Assembly (NCBI GenBank): GCA_002748835.1
Contig: PDTL01000022.1
Location: 1-64,000, forward strand
Source of the DNA: Deltaproteobacteria bacterium
GTDB taxonomy: Bacteria; Desulfobacterota; Desulfobacteria; Desulfobacterales; GCA-2748835
Reading direction: 5' to 3'
DNA: 64,000 nucleotides
This document shows, piece after piece, positions 1-9,427 of the stretch; the stretch's first letter is position 1; the number at the start of each line of letters is the position of its first letter. A program made the position numbers and the translations under genes. The notes beneath the pieces are model-generated. The model saw nothing but the letters and a program-made list of their open reading frames with translations, did no database searches and was not told the origin of the DNA.

Positions 1-42
1 GGGCCTGGAGGTGGCCTGAAAGTGAAGAAAAACGGAAGGAGC

Positions 43-80
43 AAAACCGGACAGTTTATGTATTTTAAAACCGGACAATT
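43..80. repeat. Pair of short direct repeats at the left edge
   Basis: The motif AAAACCGGACARTT occurs at 43-56 and again at 67-80, a 24-base spacing, in the non-coding strip beside the gltX stop codon. Short tandem motifs like this occur at ends of some insertion sequences and as regulator sites. Nothing else in the first 151 bases identifies an element, and the window edge cuts off the left context. Confidence 0.4.
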
Positions 81-151
81 CTATTTGTTGACAACAGTCA
101 TTCTTTACCAACCAGCGAATCTATTAAGTCTATCCCGCCTGACCTGTTTTG

Positions 152-1555
152 TCAATCTTTTGATTGAATGAAATTCACTGCAGCCTTAAGCCGTTTGACC
201 GTCTCTGCTTTTCCCAGTACGGCGATGGTTTCCAGAATGCCCGGGCTGGCGGTCTTGCCGGTCAGGGCCACGCGCACCGGCTGCGCCACTTTTCCGAATT
301 TCAGGCCCGTGGTATCCATGACAGAGAGAAACGGGGGTTCCAAGCCTTTTTCGTCAAAGGCCTCATGGGCACTCAGGGCATCGGTCAACTGTGTGAGCAC
401 CGGCGCATTGTCTGGCACTAGAAATTTGGCGGCGGCTTTTTCATCATAGACCAGGGGATCTTCAAAAAAGAAGGCTGCCTGGGTTGCCATATCTGCCAGG
501 GTTTTACTTCGGGGCGCGAGCAGGGGGATGGCCGCGGTCAGTCGGCCTGGATCCGGCGATGGAATGCCGGTTTTTGCCAGATGGGCCGTGAGCAGGGGAG
601 CCAATTCCGCTACTGGCGTGTGCTGGATGTGCTGGGCATTGATGGCCAGGAGTTTGTCCGGGTCAAATACGCCGGCAGCCCGGCCAATATGGTCCAGAGA
701 AAATGCGTCGATCAATGCTTTCCGCGTGAAAAATTCCTGATCTCCGTGGGACCAGCCTAAACGAACCAGATAGTTGATGAGGCCGTCAGCGAGAAATCCC
801 ATGTCCCGGTATTCGGTGACGCTCATGGCACCGTGGCGCTTGCTCAGACGGGACCGGTCCGATCCCAGCACCATGGGTACATGGGCGTATTCGGGAAGCG
901 CCTCTCCCAATGCCTTGTAGAGCTGGATCTGTTTGGGCGTGTTGCTGATATGGTCGTCCCCGCGAATGATGGTAGTGATACCCATGGTAATGTCGTCGAT
1001 GACCACTGCCAGATTGTACATGGGGCTGCCGTCGCTTCGCTGGATGATAAAGTCGTCCATCTCGGTATTGGGCCAGGCAATGCTGCCCCGGACCGTGTCT
1101 TCAATAACCGTGCTGCCTGTATCCGGAGACCGGAACCGAACCACTGTCTTGTCGGACTTTTTGAGCCCCTTGTCCCGGCAGGAACCGTCGTATTGCGGGT
1201 TCAGCCCCTTTGCCTTTGCCGCCTCGCGCATGGCGTCTACTTGCGCTGGCGTGCAGTCGCAGTAATAGGCGTGACCGGATGCGATCAGCTTGTCGATGTA
1301 GCTTTGGTACAGGTCGTATCGCTGGGTCTGGAAATATGGGCCGTCATCCCAGTCAATGCCCAGCCATTCCAAAGATTCCAGGATGCCGTCCACAGAGGCC
1401 TGGGTGGAGCGGGCGGCATCGGTATCTTCAAAGCGCAGGACAAATTTCCCGCCCATGTGTCGTGCGTAAAGCCAGTTGAACAATGCTGTCCGGGCACCGC
1501 CCACATGCAGGTGGCCTGTGGGGCTCGGCGGAAAGCGGGTGATAATTTTTTTCAT
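152..1555 (-). CDS. gltX: Glutamyl-tRNA synthetase
   Basis: Class I aminoacyl-tRNA synthetase (467 aa) that charges tRNA-Glu in the cytoplasm; in many bacteria of this group the same enzyme also charges tRNA-Gln for later amidation. The HIGH-type signature appears near the N-terminus as PPSPTGHLHVGG and the KMSKS-type loop as RLSKRHGA near residue 240. A cysteine/tyrosine-rich stretch (YYCDCTP) around residue 100 fits the zinc-binding insertion of bacterial GluRS. Length is normal. The ATG at 1555 is preceded on the minus strand by a GGAAAAGGTAG ribosome-binding region. It stands alone, divergent from rpmF across about 295 bases. Whether the enzyme is discriminating (Glu only) cannot be told by eye. 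Confidence 0.96.
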   Translation of the reverse strand: MKKIITRFPPSPTGHLHVGGARTALFNWLYARHMGGKFVLRFEDTDAARSTQASVDGILESLEWLGIDWDDGPYFQTQRYDLYQSYIDKLIASGHAYYCDCTPAQVDAMREAAKAKGLNPQYDGSCRDKGLKKSDKTVVRFRSPDTGSTVIEDTVRGSIAWPNTEMDDFIIQRSDGSPMYNLAVVIDDITMGITTIIRGDDHISNTPKQIQLYKALGEALPEYAHVPMVLGSDRSRLSKRHGAMSVTEYRDMGFLADGLINYLVRLGWSHGDQEFFTRKALIDAFSLDHIGRAAGVFDPDKLLAINAQHIQHTPVAELAPLLTAHLAKTGIPSPDPGRLTAAIPLLAPRSKTLADMATQAAFFFEDPLVYDEKAAAKFLVPDNAPVLTQLTDALSAHEAFDEKGLEPPFLSVMDTTGLKFGKVAQPVRVALTGKTASPGILETIAVLGKAETVKRLKAAVNFIQSKD

Positions 1556-1750
1556 TTCGGATCTACCTTTTCCATGATAATAATGGGCATGGGCCGCCCG
1601 GTTTTTTTACCGAGATTTGCCCACAACAAATCATGAAAGAAACGAATTGGTTAATAATTGTGTTCTTTCATATAAGCCATCGGAAGGTTAACCCCGTCTT
1701 CCTATCATACTCATTTCTGGCAAACAACCTTTGTATTGTGGGAAAATGTC

Positions 1751-1779
1751 TTGACATTCTGTCAAAACCCCTTTATCAA
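1751..1779 (+). promoter_or_regulatory. Likely sigma-70 promoter for rpmF, with a palindrome on the -35
   Basis: TTGACA at 1751-1756 is followed after 17 bases by TATCAA at 1774-1779, about 70 bases before the rpmF start. The -35 hexamer is also the left arm of a perfect inverted repeat TTGACA-TTC-TGTCAA (1751-1765), which could act as an operator. The rest of 1556-1850 shows no convincing gene. Confidence 0.5.
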
Positions 1780-1850
1780 TCTAAGTTTATGGACCGAAGT
1801 TATTTTGGTTTGTATTTTTTATAAAATTGAATAGTTAGGAGAATAGAGGA

Positions 1851-2036
1851 ATGCCAGTACCTAAGCGCAAAACATCCAAGTCCAGAAGGGACAAACGCCG
1901 GACCCATTACAAGGCGGTGGGTCCGAATGTGACCACCTGTCCCCAGTGCGGCGAAGCCAGGCTTCCCCATACGGCTTGCAAAGAATGCGGTACGTATCGA
2001 GGCCGTTCCATCATCAAACTGGATGACGACGAATAA
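1851..2036 (+). CDS. rpmF: 50S ribosomal protein L32
   Basis: Small basic large-subunit ribosomal protein (61 aa). It starts with the typical MPVPKRKTSKSRRDKRR stretch and has a zinc-ribbon cysteine set: CPQC near residue 27 and CKEC near residue 44. The start is fixed by AGGAGAATAGAGGA just upstream. In many bacteria rpmF heads a phospholipid/fatty-acid operon (plsX, fabH and others). Here the next gene is acpP after a 145-base gap with none of those genes. Confidence 0.97.
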   Translation: MPVPKRKTSKSRRDKRRTHYKAVGPNVTTCPQCGEARLPHTACKECGTYRGRSIIKLDDDE

Positions 2037-2181
2037 AAAAATCAAGGTGAGCGGCCGGCGAACGGGAAGTGGGTGATCTCGCAGCCGGCCGGACCTTTCT
2101 GAACAGGGCGGCCTGCGGTGTCATGCGTGTTGCAGCCGGGCCGGGTGATGCGGCTGGACCGCCGGGGGAGAGAAAGTCCAT

Positions 2182-2412
2182 ATGCCGGTAGAAGAAAAGA
2201 TTAAAAAAATCATTGCCGAAAAATTGAACGTGGACCTGGATGAAGTGGTTCCCGAAGCAACACTTGTCGATGATCTGGGGGCGGATTCTCTGGATCTGGT
2301 GGAACTGGTCATGAGCATGGAAGATGTGTTCGAAATCGAAATCAACGAAGACCAGGCCGCATTGATTCTCACTGTTAAAGATGCAATCGACTTTATCAAT
2401 GCCAACAGCTGA
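2182..2412 (+). CDS. acpP: Acyl carrier protein
   Basis: Acidic 76-residue carrier of growing acyl chains in type II fatty-acid synthesis. The phosphopantetheine attachment serine is in [11 protein letters not shown] (Ser36). Length and the [13 protein letters not shown] opening are typical. GGGGGAGAGAAAG precedes the ATG. Its 3' end overlaps the rpiB reading frame. The usual partners fabD/fabG upstream and fabF downstream are missing from this locus. Confidence 0.97.
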   Translation: MPVEEKIKKIIAEKLNVDLDEVVPEATLVDDLGADSLDLVELVMSMEDVFEIEINEDQAALILTVKDAIDFINANS

Positions 2413-2875
2413 TACACCACATGATGCAGCAAGGGCTATCGTCATCGGCAGTGATCACGCGGCGCTGGGGTTGAAAGAGACAGTGAAGACGTTTCTTTCA
2501 GCCGACGGCTATAATGTGGTCGATATGGGGACCCATGAAGCGGTATCTGTCAATTATGCCGACTATGCCAAAAAAGTGGCCGAAGCCGTCTCTTCCGGCG
2601 TCTATTCACGGGGAATTCTGCTCTGCGGCACGGGGTTGGGGATGTCCATGGCCGCCAACCGGTACCCCCATGTCCGGGCAGCGCTCTGCAATGATGTGTT
2701 TTCAGCCGGCATGAGCCGGAAACACAACGACGCGAATATTCTGGTGATGGGAGGACGCGTCATCGGAGATGTGCTGGCCCTTGAAGTGGTGAAAACCTGG
2801 CTGAATACCCCCTTTGAGGGGGGGCGTCACAAAATCCGTATTGACAGTTTCGACGAGATTACACGCCTCTGCTGA
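2381..2875 (+). CDS. rpiB: Ribose-5-phosphate isomerase B
   Basis: Interconverts ribose-5-phosphate and ribulose-5-phosphate in the non-oxidative pentose phosphate pathway; LacAB/RpiB sugar isomerase family. Diagnostic features are [13 protein letters not shown] near the N-terminus, the [13 protein letters not shown] phosphate/active-site loop near residue 85 and the [15 protein letters not shown] stretch. The 164-residue frame starts inside the acpP 3' end; a second ATG at 2399 gives a more usual N-terminus and also overlaps acpP, so translational coupling is likely. Linkage to glyA downstream is common in related bacteria. A sugar-specific relative such as allose isomerase is possible but unlikely in this context. 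Confidence 0.93.
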   Translation: MQSTLSMPTADTPHDAARAIVIGSDHAALGLKETVKTFLSADGYNVVDMGTHEAVSVNYADYAKKVAEAVSSGVYSRGILLCGTGLGMSMAANRYPHVRAALCNDVFSAGMSRKHNDANILVMGGRVIGDVLALEVVKTWLNTPFEGGRHKIRIDSFDEITRLC

Positions 2876-3001
2876 TCCAGGTAGCAGCCGTGGCGGTCAG
2901 GACAGCTGACAGAATGCCTGACGCCTGAACAGGCAATGTCCCGTCATTTTAAGCACAACCGGCCGCGACAGCAAGCCTGCGGCTCAAGAGGGGGTGGAAC
3001 C

Positions 3002-4249
3002 GTGAACGGAAAAGAGATTCGGGCGGTGGATGTTGAAATCGCTGACGCAATTGAACAGGAACTGGCGCGGCAAACGCATAATCTTGAGCTGATTGCATCC
3101 GAGAATATTGTCAGTCCGGCTGTCATGGCCGCACAGGCCTCTGTGCTGACCAATAAGTATGCGGAAGGCTATCCGGGCAAGCGGTATTACGGTGGTTGCG
3201 ACTATGTAGACGTGGCGGAAGACATTGCCAGACAGCGGGCGCGGGAGGTGTTTGCCGCAGAATATGCCAATGTTCAGCCCCATTCCGGATCCCAGGCCAA
3301 TATGGCGGTCTATTTTGCCCTGCTCGAACCGGGAGACACGGTGCTGGGCATGAATCTCTCCCATGGGGGGCATCTCACCCACGGCAGTCCGGTCAGCTTT
3401 TCCGGAAAACTGTTTAATTTTTGTCATTACGGGGTGGAAAAAGAGACCGGCCGAATTGATTACGACCACTTGGCGGCCATGGCAAAAGAACATCAGCCGA
3501 AGATGATCGTGGCCGGTGCCAGTGCCTATCCCCGTATCCTTGATTTTGAGCGGTTTGCCGAGATCGCGAGATCGGTCAATGCCTTTCTCATGGTGGATAT
3601 GGCCCATATCGCAGGCCTGGTGGCTGGCGGTGTTCACCCGTCTCCGGTGCCTTATGCGGAAGTCGTGTCCACCACCACACACAAGACCCTTCGCGGCCCC
3701 CGGGGCGGTATGATCCTGGCGCGTCAGGATCTGGGCAGCAACATCGACAAGGAGATTTTCCCCGGCATGCAGGGGGGGCCGCTCATGCATGTGATCGCGG
3801 CCAAAGCCGTGGCACTGAAGGAAGCGTCGACAGATGCGTTTAAAACCTATCAGGAAAATGTGGTGAAAAATGCGGCCCGGCTGGCGGAAAAACTCATGGC
3901 TGAAGGGATTGACCTGGTCTCCGGCGGTACGGACAATCACCTGATGCTGGCAGACCTGAGTCGTCTGAACATCACCGGAAAAATGGCTGAAGCTGCCCTT
4001 GACCGTTCCAATATCACCGTCAACAAGAACACCATTCCCTTTGATCAGCAAAGTCCCTTTGTGACCAGCGGTATCCGAATCGGTACGCCGGCCATCACCA
4101 CACGTGGTATGGGGCTGGCGGAGATGGATGTTGTGGGCGGGCTGATCGCGCAGGTGCTCCGGCATCCGGAAGACACTGCAGTGATCGAATCCACGCGAAA
4201 CAAGGTGACCGAACTCTGCGATGCCTTTCCCATCTACCAGGCGCGCTGA
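3002..4249 (+). CDS. glyA: Serine hydroxymethyltransferase
   Basis: PLP enzyme converting serine plus tetrahydrofolate to glycine plus methylene-THF, the main C1 supply. The PLP lysine is in [16 protein letters not shown]; the substrate-binding opening [11 protein letters not shown] and the [14 protein letters not shown] stretch are intact. The frame is open from an ATG at 2936, but a GTG at 3002 follows AAGAGGGGGTGGAACC and gives the family-typical N-terminus and length (415 aa), so I chose it. It sits between rpiB and dCMP deaminase in a housekeeping run. Its product feeds thymidylate and purine synthesis, which suits the neighbours. Confidence 0.96.
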   Translation: MNGKEIRAVDVEIADAIEQELARQTHNLELIASENIVSPAVMAAQASVLTNKYAEGYPGKRYYGGCDYVDVAEDIARQRAREVFAAEYANVQPHSGSQANMAVYFALLEPGDTVLGMNLSHGGHLTHGSPVSFSGKLFNFCHYGVEKETGRIDYDHLAAMAKEHQPKMIVAGASAYPRILDFERFAEIARSVNAFLMVDMAHIAGLVAGGVHPSPVPYAEVVSTTTHKTLRGPRGGMILARQDLGSNIDKEIFPGMQGGPLMHVIAAKAVALKEASTDAFKTYQENVVKNAARLAEKLMAEGIDLVSGGTDNHLMLADLSRLNITGKMAEAALDRSNITVNKNTIPFDQQSPFVTSGIRIGTPAITTRGMGLAEMDVVGGLIAQVLRHPEDTAVIESTRNKVTELCDAFPIYQAR

Positions 4250-4275
4250 CAGGGAATTTGAAAGGGCGGTCTGAC

Positions 4276-4746
4276 ATGCATGCGGATCCGCGCCCGGCTT
4301 GGGATGTGTATTTCATGGACATCACCCGGCAGGTAGCCAGGCGGGCCACCTGCCTGCGAAGGTCTGTGGGCGCGGTGATTGTAAAAGATAGGCGGATCCT
4401 GTCCACCGGATATAACGGTGCACCCAGCGGTGTTGCCCACTGCCGGGAAACCGGATGCTTAAGGGCGCACTTGAAGGTGCCCTCCGGAGAACGCCATGAG
4501 CTTTGCCGGGGAATCCATGCGGAGCAGAATGCCATTATCCAGGCCGCTTATCATGGGGTATCCATCCAGGGGGCGAGCCTGTTCTGCACCCATCAGCCCT
4601 GTTCCATCTGCGCCAAAATGATCATCAATGCCGGGCTGAAACAGATCGTCTATGATGAGGGGTATGCAGATGCCATGTCTCGCGAGATGTTTGCCGAGGC
4701 AGGTATCGACTTGATTCAGTTCACGGAAGCGGAGGCTGCCATATGA
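4276..4746 (+). CDS. dCMP deaminase (ComEB-like)
   Basis: Zinc-dependent cytidine/deoxycytidylate deaminase (156 aa) that makes dUMP from dCMP for thymidylate synthesis. The catalytic HAEQNAI motif and the zinc pair PCSIC are present, as is the second cysteine-containing insert (CRETGCLR) common in bacterial dCMP deaminases. A TTG at 4258 would add six residues, but the ATG at 4276 follows AAAGGGCGG and starts the conserved region. Its stop overlaps the nrdR start (ATGA at 4743), indicating coupling to that regulator of deoxynucleotide supply. Confidence 0.92.
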   Translation: MHADPRPAWDVYFMDITRQVARRATCLRRSVGAVIVKDRRILSTGYNGAPSGVAHCRETGCLRAHLKVPSGERHELCRGIHAEQNAIIQAAYHGVSIQGASLFCTHQPCSICAKMIINAGLKQIVYDEGYADAMSREMFAEAGIDLIQFTEAEAAI

Positions 4747-5201
4747 AATGCCCGTTCTGCGGAGAAGGGGACAACAAGGTCATTGATTCACGATTAAGCA
4801 AGGACCGGAACGAAATCCGCCGTCGGCGGGAGTGTCTGGCATGCAAGCGCCGTTTCACCACCTACGAGCGGATTGAAGACATCCCCATCATGATCATCAA
4901 GAAAGACGGCCGGCGGGAGGTGTTCAACCGTGCCAAAGTCGGGGGCGGTATCCAGAAAGCCTGTGAAAAGCGCGAGATCAGCATCAATGTGATTGAACAG
5001 GTTATCGATGATGTGGAACGGGATCTGCGGGATACGGGTGAAAAGGAGATCCATTCCCGGACCCTGGGAGAAAAGGTGATGCGCAAACTCCACCGCATCG
5101 ATGATGTGGCCTATGTCCGATTCGCATCCGTGTATCGTGAGTTCAAGGATGTCAATGATTTTGTGTCAGAGTTGAGAACCCTGCTGAGCAAACAGGGCTA
5201 G
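4743..5201 (+). CDS. nrdR: Ribonucleotide reductase repressor NrdR
   Basis: ATP/dATP-sensing repressor of ribonucleotide reductase genes (152 aa, normal length). It has an N-terminal zinc ribbon (MKCPFCGE near residue 3 and [13 protein letters not shown] near residue 32) followed by an ATP-cone domain beginning [13 protein letters not shown]. It overlaps the dCMP deaminase by four bases. A terminator follows, so this probably ends the rpmF-to-nrdR transcription group. No nrd gene or obvious NrdR box lies in the window. Confidence 0.97.
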   Translation: MKCPFCGEGDNKVIDSRLSKDRNEIRRRRECLACKRRFTTYERIEDIPIMIIKKDGRREVFNRAKVGGGIQKACEKREISINVIEQVIDDVERDLRDTGEKEIHSRTLGEKVMRKLHRIDDVAYVRFASVYREFKDVNDFVSELRTLLSKQG

Positions 5202-5215
5202 CGATAACAGACGGC

Positions 5216-5269
5216 AAACGCCGCCGGCAGCAGATCCACCCGCCTGGGGGCTGTATCGGCGGCGTTTTT
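5216..5269 (+). terminator. Rho-independent terminator after nrdR
   Basis: A perfect 11-bp stem pairs AAACGCCGCCG (5216-5226) with CGGCGGCGTTT (5257-5267), running into a T tract. It separates nrdR from the riboflavin genes. It does not carry the conserved core of an FMN riboswitch. Confidence 0.85.
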
Positions 5270-5305
5270 GTTTCAAACGGTTTCACGTGCGGGAGGCAGA
5301 CACAG

Positions 5306-6418
5306 GTGAACGACCGTGATTACATGGAAATGGCCCTCTCGCTGGCTGAACGCGGCCGGGGGTTCACGTCACCCAACCCCATGGTCGGTGCGGTTGTGGT
5401 TAAAGCGGGTGAAGTGATCGGCCGGGGCTGGCATCAGCGGGCTGGCGGACCGCATGCAGAAGTCTATGCCATTGATGATGCCGGTTCGGCAGCACGGGGC
5501 GCGGACATTTATGTCACCTTGGAGCCCTGCAATCATACCGGTCGTACACCGCCGTGTACGGAAAAGATCATCAACGCCGGTATCTGCCGCGTGGTGATGG
5601 CCATGCGGGATCCCAACCCGGTGGCTGCGGGTGGACTGGAACGGCTTGAAGCTGCCGGTATTGCGGTGGTCAGTGGGGTTTGCGAAGAGAAAGCCCGCAC
5701 GCTCAACGAGAGTTTTGTGAAATACACGCAGACGAAAAAACCGTTTGTCATCGTGAAATGCGCGTCCACCCTGGATGGTCGGATCGCCACCCGCACCGGG
5801 GATTCCAAGTGGATCACCGGTCCCTCTGCGCGGCGGTATGTGCATGAGATTCGCCATTATGCAGATGGTATCCTGGTGGGCGCGGGAACGGTCATGGCCG
5901 ATGATCCGAGTCTGACCACCCGTCTTCCGGATATCGATGGGCAGGATCCGGTGCGGATCATTCTGGATCCGGCGCTGGAAACGCCGGCAGATGCGAAAGT
6001 CTTGCGGCAGGAATCTGATTCTGGTACCATTTTCATCGCTGCGCCGGATGTGGATGTAGATCGGAAAAAACTTCTTGAATCCCGGGGGGCTAAGGTCCTT
6101 TTTATCCCCATGAGCGCGTCGGGATTCGACCTTGATACACTGCTTGAGGCCATCGGCGGGCTGGGAATTACCAGTCTGCTGGTCGAAGGAGGCAGCCAGG
6201 TGATCGGCCGTTTTTTGAGAGCGGGCGTTGCAGACAAGCTGATGCTTTTCTTTGCTCCCAAACTGCTGGGCGGAGATGATGGCATTCCTGTCACGGCAGG
6301 CGCCGGTCCTGAACAGATGGCGGATGCGATCCGGCTCGATCACCTGCAGGTCAGGCGCTTTGACGATGATCTGCTGGTTGAAGGCTATGTAACTGGAAGC
6401 GCCGGTCAGGAGGACTGA
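5306..6418 (+). CDS. ribD: Bifunctional riboflavin deaminase/reductase
   Basis: Performs two steps of riboflavin synthesis: deamination of the pyrimidine intermediate and reduction of its ribose side chain. The N-terminal zinc deaminase domain shows HAEVYAI near residue 50 and the cysteines of PCNHTGRTPPC near residue 75; the C-terminal NADPH-dependent reductase domain begins around residue 145 (FVIVKCASTLDGRIATRTGDS) and contains LVEGGSQVIG. Length 370 aa is standard. The GTG start at 5306 follows GGGAGGCAG. It heads ribD-ribE-ribBA-ribH, and no FMN riboswitch is visible upstream. Confidence 0.96.
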   Translation: MNDRDYMEMALSLAERGRGFTSPNPMVGAVVVKAGEVIGRGWHQRAGGPHAEVYAIDDAGSAARGADIYVTLEPCNHTGRTPPCTEKIINAGICRVVMAMRDPNPVAAGGLERLEAAGIAVVSGVCEEKARTLNESFVKYTQTKKPFVIVKCASTLDGRIATRTGDSKWITGPSARRYVHEIRHYADGILVGAGTVMADDPSLTTRLPDIDGQDPVRIILDPALETPADAKVLRQESDSGTIFIAAPDVDVDRKKLLESRGAKVLFIPMSASGFDLDTLLEAIGGLGITSLLVEGGSQVIGRFLRAGVADKLMLFFAPKLLGGDDGIPVTAGAGPEQMADAIRLDHLQVRRFDDDLLVEGYVTGSAGQED

Positions 6419-6425
6419 ACAACCC

Positions 6426-7088
6426 ATGTTTACGGGGATTATTGAAGGATTCGGCACCATCCGCGAGATCCGGCCCCAAGGCCAGGGCAGACGCCTGGTC
6501 ATCGAATCGGATTTTATTCTGGATGAAACCCGGATCGGAGACAGCATTGCCGTGAATGGTGCCTGTCTCACTGCTGTTTTGATTGACGGCACCCGCTTTG
6601 CGGTGGATGTGGCCCCGGAAACCCTGGCCCTGTCGACGCTGGATGCGGCCCGGCCCGGCGAACGGGTCAATCTGGAGCGGGCCCTGAAGGTGACGGGCCG
6701 CCTGGACGGTCATCTGGTATCCGGCCATATCGACGGCACTGGTGTCATTCGGTCCCGAGAGCGCCTGTCCAATGCGATCATCATCTCGTTTGCCGTGGAT
6801 CCGGGCATGATGCGGTATATGATTCACAAGGGATCCATTGCAGTGGACGGCACCAGCCTCACCATCAATCATGTGGGGACGGATAGTTTTACGGTGAGCA
6901 TCATTCCACATACCGCGGCCTTGTCCACCGTCGGCATGAAGAAAATCGGGGATCGGGTGAACATCGAAACCGATCTGGTTGGAAAATATATTGAGCGTTT
7001 TTTGCTGGTTGACAGGAATACCGCAGGCGGTGAGGGGAAAACCGCTTCCATTGACGTGGGATTTCTTGCGAAGAACGGTTTTTTGTAA
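6426..7088 (+). CDS. ribE: Riboflavin synthase, alpha subunit
   Basis: Dismutates two molecules of dimethyl-ribityllumazine to riboflavin. It starts with the signature MFTGIIEGFGTI and contains two lumazine-binding repeats: the first includes GDSIAVNGACLT near residue 40 and the second GSIAVDGTSLT near residue 140. At 220 aa it is normal length. It lies seven bases after ribD, so is cotranscribed. The gene is called ribC or ribE in different organisms. Confidence 0.96.
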   Translation: MFTGIIEGFGTIREIRPQGQGRRLVIESDFILDETRIGDSIAVNGACLTAVLIDGTRFAVDVAPETLALSTLDAARPGERVNLERALKVTGRLDGHLVSGHIDGTGVIRSRERLSNAIIISFAVDPGMMRYMIHKGSIAVDGTSLTINHVGTDSFTVSIIPHTAALSTVGMKKIGDRVNIETDLVGKYIERFLLVDRNTAGGEGKTASIDVGFLAKNGFL

Positions 7089-7157
7089 ACAACATTTTTG
7101 TGTCAGGATCGCGGAGCAGCAGGTGCTGCACGCCGGTCCCGGGAGCTGAAAGAGATC

Positions 7158-8384
7158 ATGCCGCACATTACGATTGAAGAAGCCATTGATGATATCAAAA
7201 ATGGCAAGATGGTCATCCTGGTGGATGACGAAGATCGGGAGAACGAAGGGGATCTGACCATGGCAGCGGATGCTGTCACACCGGAAGCCATCAACTTCAT
7301 GGCAAAATACGGACGGGGGCTGATCTGCCTTTCCCTGGACGGGCCCCTTGTGGACCGTCTGAATCTGCCCATGATGGTGGAAGATAATGAGTCGCCGTTT
7401 GAAACCGGTTTCACAGTTTCCATTGAAGCCCGCAAGGGCGTGACCACGGGTATTTCCGCAAAGGACCGGGCCGTAACCATTCAGGCAGCCATTGCCGATG
7501 ACGCCAAACCCACCGACCTGGTGAGACCGGGGCATATTTTTCCGCTGCGCGCCCGCAAAGGCGGGGTCATGGTACGGATCGGTCAGACAGAAGGCTCTGT
7601 TGATCTGGCCCGTCTGGCCGGTCGCAAGCCTGCCGGTGTGATCTGCGAGATCATGGATGAGGACGGTACCATGTCCCGGATGCCGTCTCTTGAAAAATTC
7701 AGCAAAGCGCACGGCATCGGTATCTGCACCGTGGCAGACCTGGTGGCCTACCGAAAGCGGACCGAATCCTTTGTTCGAAAAGCGGCTGAGACCGTTATCC
7801 CGACCCTCTATGGGGGGGATTTTCGGATCATTGCCTATGAAAACGATCTGGACAACCTGACCCATATTGCCATGATCAAGGGCGAGGTGAAGCCGGAAGA
7901 ACCGATTCTGGTGCGGGTTCATTCGGAATGCATGACCGGTGATATTTTCGGGTCCATGCGTTGTGACTGCGGTGACCAACTGCATACGGCCATGGAGATG
8001 ATCAACCAGGAAGGCGCTGGCGTGATCTTGTATCTGCGCCAGGAAGGCCGGGGCATTGGGCTGGTGAACAAGCTGAAGGCCTACGAGCTGCAGCGTGCCG
8101 GGCTGGATACGGTGCAGGCCAATGAAGAGCTCGGATTCAAGGCGGACTTGCGGGATTACGGCATCGGTGCTCAGATCCTGACCGATCTGGGGGTGCGCCA
8201 GATGCGGCTGTTGACCAATAATCCGAAAAAAATGGTGGGCCTTGAAGGGTATGGGCTGAGCGTGGTCGAACAGGTGCCCATTGCCATTGAACCCAATGAA
8301 TTCAACGAATGTTACCTGTCCTGCAAACAGGCCAAAATGGGCCATCTGCTCAATATTCACCCGGCGAAAACCCGCCGCCGGTAA
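7158..8384 (+). CDS. ribBA: DHBP synthase / GTP cyclohydrolase II fusion
   Basis: Provides both precursors of riboflavin. The N-terminal half (about residues 1-205) is 3,4-dihydroxy-2-butanone-4-phosphate synthase with the acidic site [10 protein letters not shown]. The C-terminal half is GTP cyclohydrolase II with zinc ligands in [20 protein letters not shown] and the RQEGRGIGL active-site loop. The frame is open from 7098, but the ATG at 7158 gives the conserved N-terminus ([10 protein letters not shown]) after GGAGCTGAAAGAG. Length 408 aa is typical. It lies between ribE and ribH. Confidence 0.96.
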   Translation: MPHITIEEAIDDIKNGKMVILVDDEDRENEGDLTMAADAVTPEAINFMAKYGRGLICLSLDGPLVDRLNLPMMVEDNESPFETGFTVSIEARKGVTTGISAKDRAVTIQAAIADDAKPTDLVRPGHIFPLRARKGGVMVRIGQTEGSVDLARLAGRKPAGVICEIMDEDGTMSRMPSLEKFSKAHGIGICTVADLVAYRKRTESFVRKAAETVIPTLYGGDFRIIAYENDLDNLTHIAMIKGEVKPEEPILVRVHSECMTGDIFGSMRCDCGDQLHTAMEMINQEGAGVILYLRQEGRGIGLVNKLKAYELQRAGLDTVQANEELGFKADLRDYGIGAQILTDLGVRQMRLLTNNPKKMVGLEGYGLSVVEQVPIAIEPNEFNECYLSCKQAKMGHLLNIHPAKTRRR

Positions 8385-8440
8385 CCCGAATTCACTGGCC
8401 TGCATGGGGCGGGCCGGTTTTCATCACAGGGAGATGTTAC

Positions 8441-8905
8441 GTGCCGACTATTATTGAAGCCAAACTTGATGCCAACGGAAAGCGGTTTGCCATTATCGCC
8501 AGCCGTTTCAATGATTTCATCACCGACCGGCTCACCGGCGGTGCTGTTGACTGCCTGGTCAGAAACGGTGCCGATGAGGCGGCCATCGCTATCTGCAAAG
8601 TGCCGGGAGCGTTTGAAATTCCCATGGTGGCACGGAAGCTGGCAGATCAGAAAAAATATGATGCCATTATCTGTGTGGGGGCCGTGATCCGCGGTGCCAC
8701 CACCCATTACGATTATGTGTGTGCGGAAGTTTCCAAAGGGATTGCAACGGTCAGCCTGGACACCGGTGTGCCGGTGATCTTCGGCGTTCTGACCACGGAC
8801 ACCATCGAGCAGGCCATCGAACGGGCCGGTTCCAAGGCGGGGAACAAGGGCTGGGAAGCGGCACTGGCCGCCATTGAAATGGCCAACCTTTCTGAAACCT
8901 TATAA
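8441..8905 (+). CDS. ribH: Lumazine synthase
   Basis: Penultimate riboflavin enzyme that joins the two RibBA/RibD-derived precursors and usually forms icosahedral shells. Conserved segments: [29 protein letters not shown] and [16 protein letters not shown] with the catalytic His in the last. The GTG at 8441 follows CAGGGAGATG and gives 154 aa; the open frame upstream overlaps ribBA and is not conserved. It completes the four-gene riboflavin set. Confidence 0.96.
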   Translation: MPTIIEAKLDANGKRFAIIASRFNDFITDRLTGGAVDCLVRNGADEAAIAICKVPGAFEIPMVARKLADQKKYDAIICVGAVIRGATTHYDYVCAEVSKGIATVSLDTGVPVIFGVLTTDTIEQAIERAGSKAGNKGWEAALAAIEMANLSETL

Positions 8906-8923
8906 GAAACGGTTACCTATCAG

Positions 8924-9427
8924 ATGAGAAATCGGCGGGTATCTCGAGAGCTTGCCATGCAAGCGCTTTTCTATATGGATATGCTTCGGGATCACTCCGA
9001 AGAACGGCTGGCGCTTTTTATCCGCAACTTTTCGGACACCAAGGCTGCGCAGCCGGATCACGAAGATCCGGTTATTACGGACCGGACCGCTAGGTTTTTT
9101 CGGAAGCTGGTTGATGGGGTGCGACACCGGCTTGCGCGCATCGACCCACTGATCGAAGCGCATTCGAATAACTGGAAGCTCTCGCGCATGTCCGGGGTTG
9201 ACCGGAATGTCATGCGGGTGGCTGTGTATGAACTGCTCCATTGCGAAGATATCCCCGAAAATGTGTCGATCAACGAGGCCATTGACATCGGGAAACGGTT
9301 CGGCGCACCAGAATCCGGTGCCTTTGTGAACGGCATTTTAGACAGTATCCGCATCAGTAGAAAAGGGGCAGACGCCTGGCAGGATCCGGACGTGGTATCC
9401 CCTGAAAAGAAAAGGAGTAAATCGTGA
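8924..9427 (+). CDS. nusB: Transcription antitermination factor NusB
   Basis: All-helical RNA-binding factor that with NusE acts in rRNA antitermination. It opens with RRVSRELAMQALFYMDM and ends with the conserved NVSINEAIDIGKRFG...FVNGILD stretch. It has 167 aa. The ribH-nusB pair is widely conserved. Its stop overlaps the following metallo-hydrolase start by four bases (GTGA). Confidence 0.95.
   Translation: MRNRRVSRELAMQALFYMDMLRDHSEERLALFIRNFSDTKAAQPDHEDPVITDRTARFFRKLVDGVRHRLARIDPLIEAHSNNWKLSRMSGVDRNVMRVAVYELLHCEDIPENVSINEAIDIGKRFGAPESGAFVNGILDSIRISRKGADAWQDPDVVSPEKKRSKS

Noticed and set aside
5202..5305. Possible FMN riboswitch before ribD
   Set aside because: The region holds a simple perfect terminator stem; the conserved FMN-riboswitch core sequences are not present.
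6351..8405. A 684-codon open frame on the minus strand across the riboflavin genes
   Set aside because: It is antisense to ribE, ribBA and ribH, which have clear families and start sites; its translation is low-complexity and His/Gly-rich with no family match.
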